Below, one piece after another: positions 10,646 through 22,465 of a DNA stretch of 64,000 nucleotides. This DNA is from Limnanthes douglasii subsp. nivea. Its lineage: Eukaryota > Streptophyta > Magnoliopsida > Brassicales > Limnanthaceae. A model generated the notes under the pieces. That model was not told the origin of the DNA and did no database searches. It was given only the letters and a program-made list of their open reading frames with translations. Location: contig JAUPFV010000002.1 in the NCBI GenBank assembly GCA_036936605.1, positions 338,522,654-338,586,653 of the forward strand. The letters are read 5' to 3'. Position numbers and translations under genes: made by a program. Positions within the stretch are counted from its first letter, which is position 1. Every line of letters starts with the position of its first letter.

Positions 10646-11059
10646 TTTTTATTGCTGTCGTTTTGTAAGATATTATTCAACAATTCAATCAAGATCCGAA
10701 ATGTGGATTCTTCAATCTATTTCAGAGGAAATACATGCGTATACTAACAGTATATACAAAAAGAATCATTCAATAACAATGCATTTTTCTACTACAAAAT
10801 TTTATTTCCTCCGACGAGTAACCGAAGATATCATCGGTCGTCCTAATATTAACTCCCGTTCTGATTTTTGTTGTTGTTGGGATTCAGATATTAACTTCCG
10901 TTAGTTCAGGTTGGACTCGGGTTAATGCTTCTCCAACAACTTATCACGCGAGTAGCATATTCAAACTAGCCGGTAACTAAAATAAAACTCAAGTAGATTT
11001 TATAACGTTTGCTTGCGTCAGAAGTAAAAGAAAAACATGTACGGAAATGAAGTTGTTAC
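10646..11059. other. AT-rich intergenic DNA
   Basis: No convincing gene was found. A 67-codon frame at 10701-10904 has no recognisable motif. Confidence 0.5.
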
Positions 11060-11540
11060 GTTTTAAAACAGGTTTTCCAACGGCTATTGGGACAGCATTT
11101 GGTACTGTGATTTTTCTTATCCTCGGACTTTTATAAATCCTGAGTTTATTATTCATTAAACCAATTTTATATCGAACTATATTATTACAAGTAGCTTTGC
11201 TAGGTTTAATTTTGGTGGATAAATGTGGACGACGACCCCTCTTTATGGTATTGATATTATTCCATCTGGTTCAAGATATATTCAAAATAATTTTTTTTTT
11301 TAAATTGTTATACTGATTAAAAGTATATAATAATTAGTTTAAAGTTTGCAAATATATATATAATATTTTGAACTGGAAAAAGTAATATGTGTTTATAAAA
11401 GTTTAGTTGTTTATTAATTTTTTGTTATTATTATTATAGTTTTCTCTGCTGTTTGGAATGCTATTCGGTGGTTTATTTGCTCGAGTTTCATTTATCCTAC
11501 GGATTTTTATGTTTTTTCTATTTTTTGGTTTTGGACATGA
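11060..11540 (+). pseudogene. Probable fragment of an ERD6-like sugar transporter gene
   Basis: Three short blocks look like exons of a major-facilitator sugar transporter. The first (about 11070-11108) translates to TGFPTAIGTAFGT and is followed by GT. The second (about 11193-11248) gives VALLGLILVDKCGRRPLFM, preceded by an AG and followed by GT. It contains the D-x-x-GRRPL signature that sugar transporters carry between membrane segments. The third begins after TTATTATAG near 11441 and is weaker. Exon-sized blocks with splice-like borders suggest a gene remnant rather than a retrocopy. No flanking exons are found, so it is treated as a fragment. The match rests mainly on one motif. Confidence 0.45.
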
Positions 11541-12393
11541 ATTTAGAGTTTATTAATTATTTTATTTTATATATAAATTTTTAGACTATATTCTTTTAAG
11601 ACAACTTTTGACAAATTATTTTTTTTATAAATAGAATAAGAACCAGACACAAATCAGTAAAAAAACAATTCTTAAAGGAAATCAATGAAAAAAATAGGTA
11701 AAGGGAAATGTTTACCAACAATTCTTCAGTTTCGCTTTATCACTGTCAAAAGCAAAGCACTCTGCATCTTTATTTCATAAACTCCAAAATTTCAGAATGC
11801 ACTGTGTACAAAGAAGAAAGAAATTAGAATCCTAATTCTAGTCTTAGGAGGAGATTAGATGAAAAGAAAAGTCCAATTTTAGAAGAAAAACAATTTCAAG
11901 ACTCGAGCCAGAAAGAATAGATAAAGGAAGGAACGAAATACTCATCTCGGAACCAAACAAATAACATACGGGCTGCCATTGTTATTTTTACCAAATGAAA
12001 TACGATGGTTTTACAAGATAAAACAATTAATTTAATAAATAAAGGGCTATGTTTATTTTTATTAAGGTAAATTACACTAAAAGTACGTAATCACGAACTA
12101 TATTGTCATCTAATATCCAAACTATTATTTATATTTATTTAATTTTTATTTCATCTAAATAACTTTCACTCAATACATATTTTTTAATATCCTAAATATT
12201 ATCTACCAACTATATAAGCTTAATTTTTTTAGAAACTTATTACTCCCAATTTTGACCTTTAAACATTTGATTTTGTTTGTAGCCGCCTATCTCTTTCTCT
12301 TATGTCCTTATTGTCGAATTGGGGGACACTGTTTGTTGTAATCCGTCTAAGAAATTATAAACCTACAACAAATAATGCAAAGGATAAATTTAA
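11541..12393. other. AT-rich intergenic DNA
   Basis: No gene or structured repeat was recognised. The sequence changes character at about 12394, where minus-strand integrase codons of element B begin. Confidence 0.5.
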
Positions 12394-12600
12394 TTACCAC
12401 TTTGGAAGTTGTTCCTGAAGAGGGGTGCAACTTCTAACCACTTGGAAAAGTAATCAATTGCCAAGATGATAGTTTGACATCCTCCAGAAGCCATTCGAAA
12501 GGGTCCCACCAAGTAAATTCCCCATCTATCAAAATGAATTGCTTCGGATACTGACTCTATGAGAACTGTTGGGCCTCATAAGCTTGTGAATTGAAAATTC
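12394..12600 (-). pseudogene. Integrase fragment of element B
   Basis: Minus-strand codons read a short piece of the Ty3/gypsy integrase core, corresponding to FDRWG-x-x-LVGP, ASGG, and AIDYFSKWLE. This block holds the first catalytic Asp region. The zinc-binding N-terminus and the remaining catalytic residues are absent. The copy is joined to RNase H codons with a large internal deletion. Confidence 0.75.
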
Positions 12601-12625
12601 CTCATAGGGCCTTTCCAAATGCAAT

Positions 12626-14134
12626 TTAACAGAAGTCAGCTACAACTTGAGCTTCGATTTTTGTTCGAGGACTAAATTCGATATCATAGTCCCTTAACTC
12701 CACAGACCACTTAGTCATCCGACCGGATATATCTAGTTTTTGCAACACGTTTTTAAGAGAAAAAACAGTTCGAACCGTGATGGAATATACCTGGAAATAA
12801 GGCCTCATTTTTCTGGCCACTATTACTAAAGCTAAAGCTAGCTTTTCCAACTTAATGTGTCTTTTCTCAGCATCCAATAAACTCTTTCTAATATAGTAAA
12901 CAGGGTGGGGATAGTTGTCAACTTCTCGAACAAATACAACACTGACAGCATAATCCGACATTACTATATACATGTAGAGTGTTTCTCCGACGACAGGTTT
13001 GAATAGAATTTTAGGTGAAGATAATTGTCACTTGGTTTCAAGGAATGCCTTATCACAATTTGAGGACCAATTGAAGTCTTTGGTATTTCTCAGTACTTGG
13101 AAAAACTATACACACTTATTTGATGATCTTGATATAAACATATTTAAAGCTGTCAATATACCAATCAATACCTAAAATTCTTTAGTGGTCTTAGGTGGAT
13201 CTATAGTTAATAAAGCATTCAATTGGTCTGGGTCAGCTTGGATCTTTTTCTCACTAATGATGTAGCCTAAAATTTTACCGGATTGGACACCAAATATACA
13301 CTTTTCAAGATTCAATTTCAAGTTGATGGCTTCCAAGTTAGAAGACATTTCTTGGAGGTCAAGTAAACGATCCTCCTCATTTGGGATTGTTACCATCATG
13401 TCATCAATATAAACTTTCACATTTCTTCTGATCTTACTGGAAAATGTTTTATTGACCAATCGCTGGTAATTGTCCTTAGGATTTTTAACCCAAATTACCT
13501 TGTAACAATGAAGTCCCTTATCAGTGATGAATGTGGTATGGTCATGATCATTTAGATTCATCTATATTTGATTATACCTAGCAAAAACATCCATAAAGGA
13601 TGACAATCTATTTCCTGAAATGGAATCCACCAACTAATCCATTCAAGGAACAAGAATTGGATCATTGGGACATGCTCTGTTGAGATCTATAAAATTAATG
13701 CATATTCTCCATTTTTCATTCTTATTTCTAACAAGCACCGGATTTGCAGTCCAAAATGGATACTGGGATTCTCAAATATGCCCCATATTAGTTAATTTAT
13801 CTATTTCTTGAACAATAGCTTCAAATTTTTCTTTAAAAAGAGAGCTCATTCTCTGGACTATTGGTTATGCGTCAAATTGTACAGATAGTTTGTGGCAATT
13901 TTATACTACTCGATACACCAGTTACATCTTCATTACACCAAGTAAACACATGTAAATTTCGGACAAAAAAGATAATATTTTTTCATTCAACTCTGGTTCC
14001 AATTTAACTCCAATTCTAACATTCTTCATATTTGCTAAACTATGCACTTCGACATCTTCTACTGGAATAACAATATTAGGAGTCCCTCTTGGATCATCTA
14101 TCGTGTCCATATCCAAAAAGGAATCTAGTAATTG
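12626..14134 (-). pseudogene. pol: Reverse transcriptase and RNase H of element B
   Basis: From 14134 downward the minus strand reads the post-stop linker (TIDDPRGTPNIVIPVEDVE, 14103-14047), then decayed RT fingers (about 13870-13580). RT palm follows in 13561-13172 with VYIDDMMV, the intact YxDD catalytic motif. The RNase H domain is in 12973-12626 (HPVYYIRKSLLDAEKRH and WSVELRDYDIEFSPRT). The enzyme copies RNA to DNA and degrades the template RNA. Frameshifts near 13561 and 12980-13160 break the frame. Relative to element A the second RNase H domain is lost. Confidence 0.85.
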
Positions 14135-14137
14135 CTA
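14135..14137 (-). other. In-frame UAG between gag-pro and pol, leaky-stop context
   Basis: The minus strand reads GAA TAG CAA TTA CTA, in frame with the conserved downstream DDPRGTP linker. UAG-CAA-UUA is the same codon string that follows the leaky stop of tobamovirus replicase genes. The same UAG occurs at the equivalent place in elements A and C. Confidence 0.7.
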
Positions 14138-16200
14138 TTCTTTTTTGTTACCATGGCTTCCAAATATTTTAAAGCAAGTGCGGTGACAAAACACTTCATG
14201 TCCACTTTTTAAATGCTCTGAACCACTCCTACTTGACTTCCAACATCATATTTTAGACACTAGTGAACTGTTGATGCAACGCATGCATTCTTGATAACCA
14301 CGATCTTCCAAAAATTGCATTGTAGGGGGTCGGACAACCCATTAGCACAAACAAAACCCTTACCCTTTTCTTAAATGTCCCTTTTCCTAACAACGCTTCA
14401 CTTTCAAATTCTCCAATGATATAAGTAGATATAACTGTAAACCCCACTATAATCATGTTTGACCGTTGAATGACGGATGTGTTCTTCATTTGTTTATGCT
14501 ATAACAAAAATAATACATTGGTTGAGTTACTCGTGTCAATCAAACAATTTCGGATCTATGTGCCCTCAATAGATGCCCTTATTACCACAAAATCCTCATG
14601 TGGGCTTGTGGTGCCTCTTAATTCGTATTTTTCAAACATTATGAAAGGATCATGGTTTTGATAGAGGTGTGTAGAAATTTTCCTTTCCAATTGTGTGGTT
14701 AAACTTACCACATGTCTTTTTCTGGAGAAATTCGAAGGTATTGTCACTGTATCTCCCCAAAAAAAGTTAGTGATTGGAAGAAACAACATAGTTTGGAAAC
14801 ACTTCCAGTACTTTCTGGTTACCATATTGTTTCAATCCCGATCCAAATCAGGATCAAATCCACATCATATTATTCAATAATTACCATTGTACTTTCTTGT
14901 TTGGAAATTTTAGTATTCTACCTTTGAGCATTGGGTGGTGCGGTTTCCACCCCACTCGCACTAGACTGCGACCTGTTGTTTACTTTCCTATTACCCATTT
15001 GTGATTTAACAAATGTAGTCACATTCCCATTTTTTTATCATCGCTTGTATCTCTTGTTTTAAAGCAATAAAATCCTTAGTGGCATATCCCACATCATTAT
15101 GATATTTTTGGAACCATGTGTTTTTATTTTCTCTTGGAGTTTGGATCGGTGATGGCCTTCGAATAGTACCATATTCATGGCCATATCATAGATATTAGTC
15201 ACGTTCTCAATTAACTCTCCATAATAATCATGCTAGACACATTGATTTTATTTTAGCCTAGACTGATGATGTATGGGCCGATGAGAACTTTTTCCTGAGT
15301 CTTTCCAATTGTTGCTGATTGTGGCTCGTGAATAAGTACTAGCTTGTGGGATAGAGGTCGTAGGGAATAACCTATACTGATGAGGTTACTTCAAGATTTT
15401 AGTTTTCTCCATTGTGATTTGTTTTCCGACCTAATTAAACACTCCACTCCAAGATATTGTTTTTTTCAGGTCACTGATTTGACCAATTCACCAGCTAATT
15501 AGCCTTATCACAACAAAGTTATAACTATTTACCCAAAACAATATGTCAATCCATTTTTTATGTCCAAAAACAGTTGATGTAATCATTTAATTACTTATTG
15601 GATATTATCCATAATGGATTATTGTATCACCATTTCCCTTGAGTTCTTTACTCCGCACAAACTGCCTTCGAAATGTCATCCAAAACATGTCAAAAAAATT
15701 ATTGATCCCTGTGGAACTACCTTTGAATGTTAAAAAATAAAAACCGTACATAACAGTTTGTCATCATCATGAAACTTATCATGAAAATTTTAAATTTCTC
15801 AAGATGATTGTCAGGATCCTAGATCCCATCATATTTCTCCATCTTTGAACTATCAAATCACTTGGGCAAATATCTGGAGAGAATCTTCGAGAACAGTGGA
15901 GCCTGTCTTCAATTGTGCCATTGAGTAAATATATGATCTTCATTGAGAGTGGAAAAGATTCAAAGTTTGGATTTCACAACAAATTTTTACTCAACAAGCG
16001 ATCTATGCTATGGTTTGCTGACCCTTTCATTTTCCTTTGACAGTCTTTCTCTTTTCATTTACCCTTTCAGTCTCTTTTCTTGCCCAAAGAGTCCTGGTTA
16101 CTTGACCTTTGGTGATTTTTAAAATGCTTTCTATCTAGATTTTATTTCTTCTTTTTACGACCATGATCACTACTTGAAGAGGAAGAAGAAACGTTTGATT
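14138..16200 (-). pseudogene. gag: gag-protease of element B
   Basis: Blocks seen on the minus strand, in order, start with a Ser-rich basic N-terminus near 16190-16147 (SSSSSSSDHGRKKK). Gag domain pieces follow near 15870-15770 (DSSKMEKYDG, DPDNHLEKFK). Next is the variant zinc-binding block near 15110-15050 (QKYHNDVGYATKDFIALKQE; its first Cys is lost). The pre-protease segment is at 14825-14556 (WGDTVTIPSNFSRKRH, SPHEDFVVI), with protease flanks at 14489-14253 (IVGFTVISTYIIGEFE, GCPTPYNAIFGRSWLSRMHA). The copy is broken by several stops. The protease active-site DTG is not clearly preserved. Confidence 0.8.
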
Positions 16201-16600
16201 CTGTTAATAGATTATGATGTGCTTAAATATTATTTAGCCCGGTGTTTCTTTTTTTACCTTAGGTGGCCTTTGGCTGACTGGCACTTTGAATCATGTTTAT
16301 CACTATTATTTTTCACATCAAGCTTAGGATATTCTGATAGATTATTTCCACCCAAATTATTTTCAGCTTGCCTTTAATGCCTCAACTTATGCCCGAAACT
16401 GATCATGCTCTTTTTGCATGAACAGTATCTCTTCAGTATCATGATTTACATGGGATGTATTCACATGTTCTTCATTGACTCTGACCCCTTCATTTTTTAA
16501 AAGAGGATTTATCTACATATCGAGATCCATGTCTCAAATAAATACGAAGGCTTATTATTTGCAAGTCACGTTTTGGATACTGTTATTCGGGTACCTTCCG

Positions 16601-16617
16601 CTCCATTGTGGTCGCCA
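16601..16617 (-). other. Primer-binding site of element B (Arg-tRNA type)
   Basis: The minus strand reads TGGCGACCACAATGGAG, differing at two positions from the site of element A. It is separated by three bases from a CA-ending LTR border at 16621. The complement matches the 3' end of the plant tRNA-Arg that ends in CCCACTGTGGTCG plus CCA. Confidence 0.75.
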
Positions 16618-16621
16618 ATCT

Positions 16622-16725
16622 GATGGTGATAAAATCTGATTATAGGGTATTTAAAGTAAGTGTTTAGATATTTTATTTAATTTTGAGTAGAGAGTAGTGA
16701 GATAATAAAAGTGCTAGTTATTAAT

Positions 16726-16762
<37 letters not shown>

Positions 16763-17263
16763 CTCCAACCCAAAGATTTCCGATCCTATTAGTACCTGGC
16801 TACTCTGTAAGTCTTCTGCAACCTTATGTGAAAGTTTTTTAGATCTTGTTATGGTTGTTAATTTGATGGATTTCAAATGTTCTTGTGGTGCTTAACAACA
16901 AGATTTTTTTTTCATGTTCTCACGGTTTAGCTGCAATACAATTGACTCAACAAGATCTTATGACGTTGATACAATCATTCTTCACGGTTAACTATTACAT
17001 GTCAACTTACTCTTTTAGCATACCGGCTATAACCAATAGATCAAGCTCTAATGATTCGTCTGAGCCATAAATTATACCTTTGAACATGAAAATACGAGTT
17101 GGAATGCCTAAGAAGAAGCGCATTCCGTCTAGAGGAGAAATAACAACCAAGCAGTTGAGGTGTGTTTGTTGTTCGAAACCAAGCCATAACAAAAGGACAT
17201 GTGAGGTCATACTTTAACATATGATTCTTTACTTTCAAAGACATGCGAGTTCTGTAGGTCTTC
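16622..17263. other. Probable LTR remnant of element B and unassigned DNA
   Basis: If the border at 16621 is right, the 5' LTR of element B starts here in minus orientation. I could not find its outer end because no second copy exists. An AG microsatellite lies inside at 16731-16759. Confidence 0.4.
16731..16759. repeat. (AG)14 microsatellite
   Basis: An uninterrupted AG run of 29 bases. Confidence 0.97.
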
Positions 17264-17822
17264 AACCATGAGATTTATGTACATTTTTAACCGTGCGAGT
17301 TTATTGAATATTAAACATGCTAATTCTTCATTATAATCCAACCGTGCGACTTCTTGTATATTAATCCTTTGTTTTTAAGTCTATTTCTTGTACTAAATCC
17401 TTATGTTTCCAACCATGAGATTTCTGCACATTTTTAAGGGTGCGAGTTATTGAATATTAACCATAAGAGTTCTTTATTATAATACAATCATGCAAGTTCT
17501 TGTATATTTGAGTATTCGATTTTAAGTCTATTAGCTGTGTTAGATCCTTATGTTTCCAACCATGAGAGTTTTGTATATTTTTAACCATGCGAGTTTATTG
17601 AATATTAAACATGAGAGTTCTTTATTATAATAAAACCGTTTGAGTTCTTGTATACTAAACCATTCGATTTTAAGACTATTAGATGTGCTAGATCCTCATG
17701 TTTCCAACCATGAGAATTTTGTAAAAAATTTACCTTGCAACTTCATTAAATATTAAACATGAGAGTTCTTCATTGTGATACAACCGTGCAAGTTCTTGTA
17801 TACTAAACCATCATATTTACTT
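17264..17822. repeat. Higher-order tandem array: 147-bp unit built from 25-bp subunits
   Basis: Copies begin at 17264, 17411, 17558 and 17706 (AACCATGAGA each time), giving a unit of 147-148 bp. The fourth copy is partial. Within the third copy there are four consecutive 25-base subunits, starting AACCATGAGAGTT, AACCATGCGAGTT, AACATGAGAGTTC and AAACCGTTTGAGTTC, plus a 47-base remainder. The same 25-bp unit appears in the noncoding gaps of the neighbouring Ulp1-like gene. Confidence 0.9.
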
Positions 17823-18095
17823 AAAAGGCCCAGATGAGATCATAAACTATTTATATTAATTAAAAAGTGATTACAAGTTTCCTTGAATGAACAAAAAGAT
17901 GCCCTAATAATATTCATACACTAAACCCTAACAAAAGATACTACTGTATTTAGGGTTGTTCAGTTTACAGCAAAAGAAAAACATGCAAAAGAAAAACAAT
18001 CAACCATCTTGTTATCTTTCTCATTGTCTTTTTCATATGTTTCCGAGAGTTCTTTGAAATATTTTTGTTCATCTAACTCTTCTCTTTTCTAGTTT

Positions 18096-18326
18096 TCATC
18101 GTGGAAGCTCGTTAGGATCAGACTCATCTCCCGATAGTGTCCAAAAATCTGGAGAGTAACATTGATCAGGATACGATAATGTGAACCTATCTTCAAAAGA
18201 GTTTGAGGAGTACTCGACGGTGGTCGTGTGTATGTCGTCCGAGAAGTGTTTGGATAAGTCAGAAAGGTCATCATTCGAAGATGATGAATAGTCATAAGAG
18301 TTGGAAGACGAAGGGAAATGGGTCAT
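18096..18326 (-). CDS. Small Ser/Asp-rich hypothetical protein with TATA box
   Basis: A 76-residue frame starts at ATG 18326. It is rich in Ser and Asp (SSSSNDDLSDLSKHFSDD) and has no known domain. A good plant TATA box (TATAAATA, 18406-18399 on the minus strand) lies about 73 bases upstream, leaving room for a transcription start and a short leader. Downstream minus-strand codons at about 18070-18000 could encode an acidic/basic helix (ELDEQKYFKELSETYEKD) in another frame, so a second exon is possible. It may belong to the same mobile unit as the Ulp1-like gene to its right. It could also be a chance frame beside a chance TATA box. Confidence 0.35.
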   Translation of the reverse strand: MTHFPSSSNSYDYSSSSNDDLSDLSKHFSDDIHTTTVEYSSNSFEDRFTLSYPDQCYSPDFWTLSGDESDPNELPR

Positions 18327-18398
18327 AGTTTTTGAATATGAAGAGTTTACGAGTATTTTGATTTTAAGATTTTATGTATACTACCTTATGGGTAATCT

Positions 18399-18406
18399 TA
18401 TTTATA
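18399..18406 (-). promoter_or_regulatory. TATA box candidate
   Basis: TATAAATA on the minus strand, 73 bases before the ATG at 18326. The context GCCTATAAATAAG is a typical plant core promoter. Confidence 0.45.
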
Positions 18407-19229
18407 GGCAAAACTCTAACTCAATCTCAATATTTTTTTTGTAGTTATTTATTTAGTCATGATTAAATATCTACATTTGTCAAATCAAGCAATAAATTGG
18501 CCAATAGAAATAACTATAAGCTTAAATACTGAAACGATTATATACCCACTAGTTGACATTAGCTTTATTAATTACCATGTGTGCTCATTGTAGAGACCAA
18601 TTACCAACAAATTTCAAAAATAGACAAGCGTGTGACTTTTTTACAATTTAACCATTCGAGATTCTTGGAAATATTAACCTAACAGACAATACAACTTACA
18701 TGACAATGAACATGCACTTTTAGGTTTTTTTGCAATCGTCATATTCATGTATTGTTACCAATCAAGCGAGATTAGTGTTAAAAAACTACAAGTTCAGACC
18801 TTACTCATAATTTTGTCAGATTACTTGCAAAATATATCATATTATAAATTTGGTCACATTATAAAAATCTCTATCAAGATAGCTACCACCGAGCGTTAGT
18901 GTTTGTATCATTTAAGAAATAAATAAAAACATTATGCTCTACTAAATGGACACATATCTTTGTTGTAAGTTTTTGATACGAAGCCTTTTTGGATAATTTC
19001 TTCTGCGTATTCATAAATAAAAACACCGTAGCCGAGGCTACCTGGTTTTTATTGTAGGATATTTCTTACATTTTTCACTCTATATCCCTTCTTTTCTAGG
19101 TATGTATATTTTTTTCTTACAATATGCCAATTGTTAAGACGAATATTTTATAGAAGTTAGCAATTCAAATATGACAATACACTTTCTTACAAAAACTAAT
19201 CGAACGAGTTATTTCACAAACTACAAATA

Positions 19230-19378
19230 TTATGTCTTTGAAAAAATAATTATGCGAGTTATTTGAAGATCTAACAATGCGATGTCTTCTAAACATAAGA
19301 ACATGAGTTATATGAAAGTCTAACAATGTGATATCTTTGAAACATTAACAATGTGATTGCTTTAGAAAATACTTACCA
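19230..19378. repeat. 25-bp repeat array between Ulp1-like exons
   Basis: Consecutive units of 24-25 bases begin AATTATGCGAGTT, AACAATGCGATGT, AGAACATGAGTTA, AACAATGTGATAT and AACAATGTGATTG. They belong to the same family as the 147-bp array subunits, and none is identical to another. Confidence 0.8.
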
Positions 19379-20984
19379 GCGGCTCACCAGTTTTTCTTAT
19401 GTAGTCTAGTGTGTATTTACTCCTTGGCATGAGTGGGTTATAGTTTATTATCGTTTTATTCTCCACATTAGAAACCACCAAGGTCTAGGGGTTCATTGTA
19501 TCCTTCTTATTTATGTGGCACATTGAAAGGAACACAAGACACATGTCGTGCCTCATAGTTTTGAATACTTCGTCAATAAGTTTTGACAGATCTTCCTCAT
19601 CAACCAGTGTCTTATGCATTAAGAAAAATATTATAAACAGTTTTGTTATAATAATCGTAAACTAATTTTAGCAACACTTACTGTTACATGGGCATAAATT
19701 TGTATCACGTTGTATTTAGAATTGTAAGAACCTTGGAAACCAATGGTACTTTCCAATCGGCTTCTTTAAGCACTAAAAGTTGATAATCTACCAAATGACA
19801 AATGGGAGGCGTATAACCAAAGATGAGATATTAATAAACATATGAATTCTTAGTATAATTAATGATACTAGACTAGGAAAACATTACACATGCGAGTTCC
19901 TCGTATAAGTAATGATGCTAAACTAGTACAATCCAACTAACATGTGATTATACCTTTAAATCCATCGTTTTAATGCAACACTTTTACATTTTACCTACAT
20001 GTCCAAGTCATGTTCACTAGGTAGCGACATCACTTCACTCACATTCAGGTTCAGTCTGTAGGAGAACTATGATAATGGTAAATACCATACATCTAGATTT
20101 TGTTTTTATTATGCCTCTCATATTTCAAAGACTTTGTGGTATTCACTGATCTCAATGATCTGCGTTGTTGTTGTACTCTTTTCCCAATCAGGATAATAAA
20201 CCTCTGCCTCTTGTGTCTAATCGATTAAATTCTAATGTGGTCATGCATCGTCCTCTTCTACTGATCCTTTCATTTTCTGGAACATAGAAAATTGGCTGTC
20301 ATATTATAACAACTTGACTATATGTATTCGAATGTTTGATAATCTAAAGATCCACTTATTAGATCCCCAACGACTACCAATAATGTTGTCTCTTTTACAG
20401 CCTTGTTAACAACAACATCTCCTATATTTCGCGCAAGCGTATCCTCTGGGATAAAATTCAAACTTTGTTGCATAAAATCATTTTCCCTAATCTTATCAAC
20501 TTTGTTAAAAAAGAACGGTGTATATTGTATGAATAAATCATCAAACAATGATAGTTCTAAGCATACTATTTTATTTATCGTATCAGCTGATGATGATATT
20601 TGTCCTTCGTATTTTTCAGCTGACTATTGGACTTCTATTGATGTTTCTGGCTGGGTGAGTATTTCTACCTTTATGCAGGGTTGTGCTTTATATTAGGGTT
20701 TGAATTCCTTTTCTAATAGTTGTGGGAGTGTTGGTGCTGCTTCGGTTTGGATGAGTTATTTACTCTTTGTGAAGGTTGGTTGTTGTTGTTCTGCTTGATA
20801 ATGTTGTTGGTGTTGGGGTTGATGTTGTTGGTCATCATGTTCTTCTTGGTGGTTGTGTTCTTATTTTGCTTGTTGTTGGGAATCATGTACTTGTTGTGCT
20901 TCTTATTCTTCTTGGGGTTGACCGTATTTGTTATGCGATACCTTGCACGATGAACATGAAATTACTTGTATGAGGACCATGCGA

Positions 20985-21300
20985 CCTAAGTATATTTTTA
21001 ACCATGCGAGTTTTTCTATACTAAAGCCTTAAATACATCCATGTTATTGCTTTGATAGTCTAAACATGTGATTGCTTTGATATTACAAGCATGTGATTGC
21101 TTTGATATTAGACCATGCTAGTTCTTGTATATTTAACATTTAATTTACTGAGTATTTAACATACGAGTTATTTTAGTTTTAGACTATGCGAGTTATTTGG
21201 TACATAAACACGCGAGTTATTTGATATACAAACCATGCAACTTCTTTAAAGTTAAAACCATAAGACTTACTCAAAACATTAACCATGCGAGGTATTTCAT
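20985..21300. repeat. 25-bp repeat array between Ulp1-like exons
   Basis: About a dozen units occur. They begin AACCATGCGAGTT (20999), AAACATGTGATTGC, AAGCATGTGATTGC, GACCATGCTAGTTC, GACTATGCGAGTT, AAACACGCGAGTT, AAACCATGCAACTTC and AACCATGCGAGGT. Spacing is 24-27 bases with one irregular stretch. The array fills the whole gap between the Gln-rich block and the acidic-repeat block. Confidence 0.8.
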
Positions 21301-22377
21301 GCATCAGATATCCAAGTATAACAAAACAACATATCAAAGTATAACAAAATAACATATCCAAACCTTAGATAATATGACTTTAGAAACATATAGTATATGA
21401 TAGTATATATTCAGAAAACTGAATCTTAATGTATTTAATATCCATGTACATCTTCACAACCTTTACCTCCTTTAGAGTAGATTCTTTTGTTATTAGTTTA
21501 TGTTCCAGTGGTTCCACTTTTGTAGTTTCTGCCTCTTGTATTTGTGGTACGAGTGGTGTAGTCTATGTCTTCTTTAGAGGATACTGATTTGTACCCATTG
21601 CCTCTTCTGGTGGTTCCATTGTTATAGCTTCTGCCTCTTTTTCAGGTGGTAACATTGTTGTATGAGACTAATTTTTACCCACTCTCTGTTCAGGTAGGTC
21701 TGATCTTGTAGCGTCTCCCTCATGCTCACATGGTACAACTAGTGTATTTTTTGTCTCTCGTTCAGTTAGTACCAACATTGTAGTTTATTTCTCTTTAAGA
21801 TGTGATTCAGTTTGTACCGGTGGCATATATTCAGCTATTTAGGTTGATGTATCAGGGCATTCTGGAGAACAAAAAGGTAGAGAAAGTTTTTTTCAACTTC
21901 TTGTTTTTCAGCAGTAATTGTTGTTTCTTGTTGTTCAAATCTCGTACGTAACTCAGCTAACTCTTTTTGTAGTTGTTCAATCTGTCACAACAATATCAGA
22001 CATATTAGTATTTATTTGTAAGGATGAAACAAATAAAACATATATAGCAAGGTAAAATATAAAATATAATACCAGACATCAGAGATATGTACTTACTTGT
22101 TTCTCTTTTTTGGCAAAAAAATGTTGCATATGTTTCTTACCAACAGAGCTCCTATAGGTATTCTTATTTTTTTTGTTCCGCTCTCTGACGTAAAATAGAA
22201 TGGGTATTGCTCTTGAAAGTGGTCGTATGCTTTGTTTTAATGTTAATCTGAGCTTTGGATGTCATTGCAGCGCTCTTTGAGGTCTTTCGAGTCTTCTTTG
22301 ACTTTGGTGGAGTCAGGTTTTGTTGGACAAAAAAATCATTAAAGGTGCAAAAGAATTCCCATAATTTTGTCCTAAAA

Positions 22378-22465
22378 CTATGTGTCTTTTATGATACTAA
22401 GACTATGCATGTTCTGTTATACGAAAACTATGCAAGTTCTTTACAAAATATAATAACGTTCGAGA
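22378..22465. repeat. Short 25-bp repeat array between Ulp1-like exons
   Basis: Three to four units (CTATGTGTCTTTT, GACTATGCATGTTC, AACTATGCAAGTTC, then a weak fourth) at 24-25 base spacing. Confidence 0.65.

Larger units (their letters stand above)
12394..16621 (-). mobile_element. Element B: decayed Tat/Retand-type Ty3/gypsy element
   Basis: On the minus strand the order is LTR end (16621), Arg-tRNA primer site, Ser-rich Gag N-terminus, Gag, protease, UAG, RT, RNase H, then a short piece of integrase. It ends abruptly near 12394. The 3' part of integrase, the antisense gene and the 3' LTR are missing. The second RNase H domain and the start of integrase are also deleted between about 12560 and 12640. 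It is closest to element A in wording. Multiple stops and frameshifts show that it is old. Confidence 0.85.

Noticed and set aside
16622..16660. TATA box of the element B LTR (TTTAAATACCC)
   Set aside because: It lies only about 25 bases from the inferred LTR end, leaving no room for R and U5.
17264..17822. Nucleosome-length meaning of the 147-bp unit
   Set aside because: The length equals 4 x 25 + 47 and follows from the subunit structure. With only four copies the match to 147 bp is most likely coincidence.
20720..20973. Plus-strand Leu/Val-rich membrane protein frames
   Set aside because: They are the mirror of a Gln/His-rich minus-strand stretch of the Ulp1-like gene; GT-rich DNA gives hydrophobic codons by composition.
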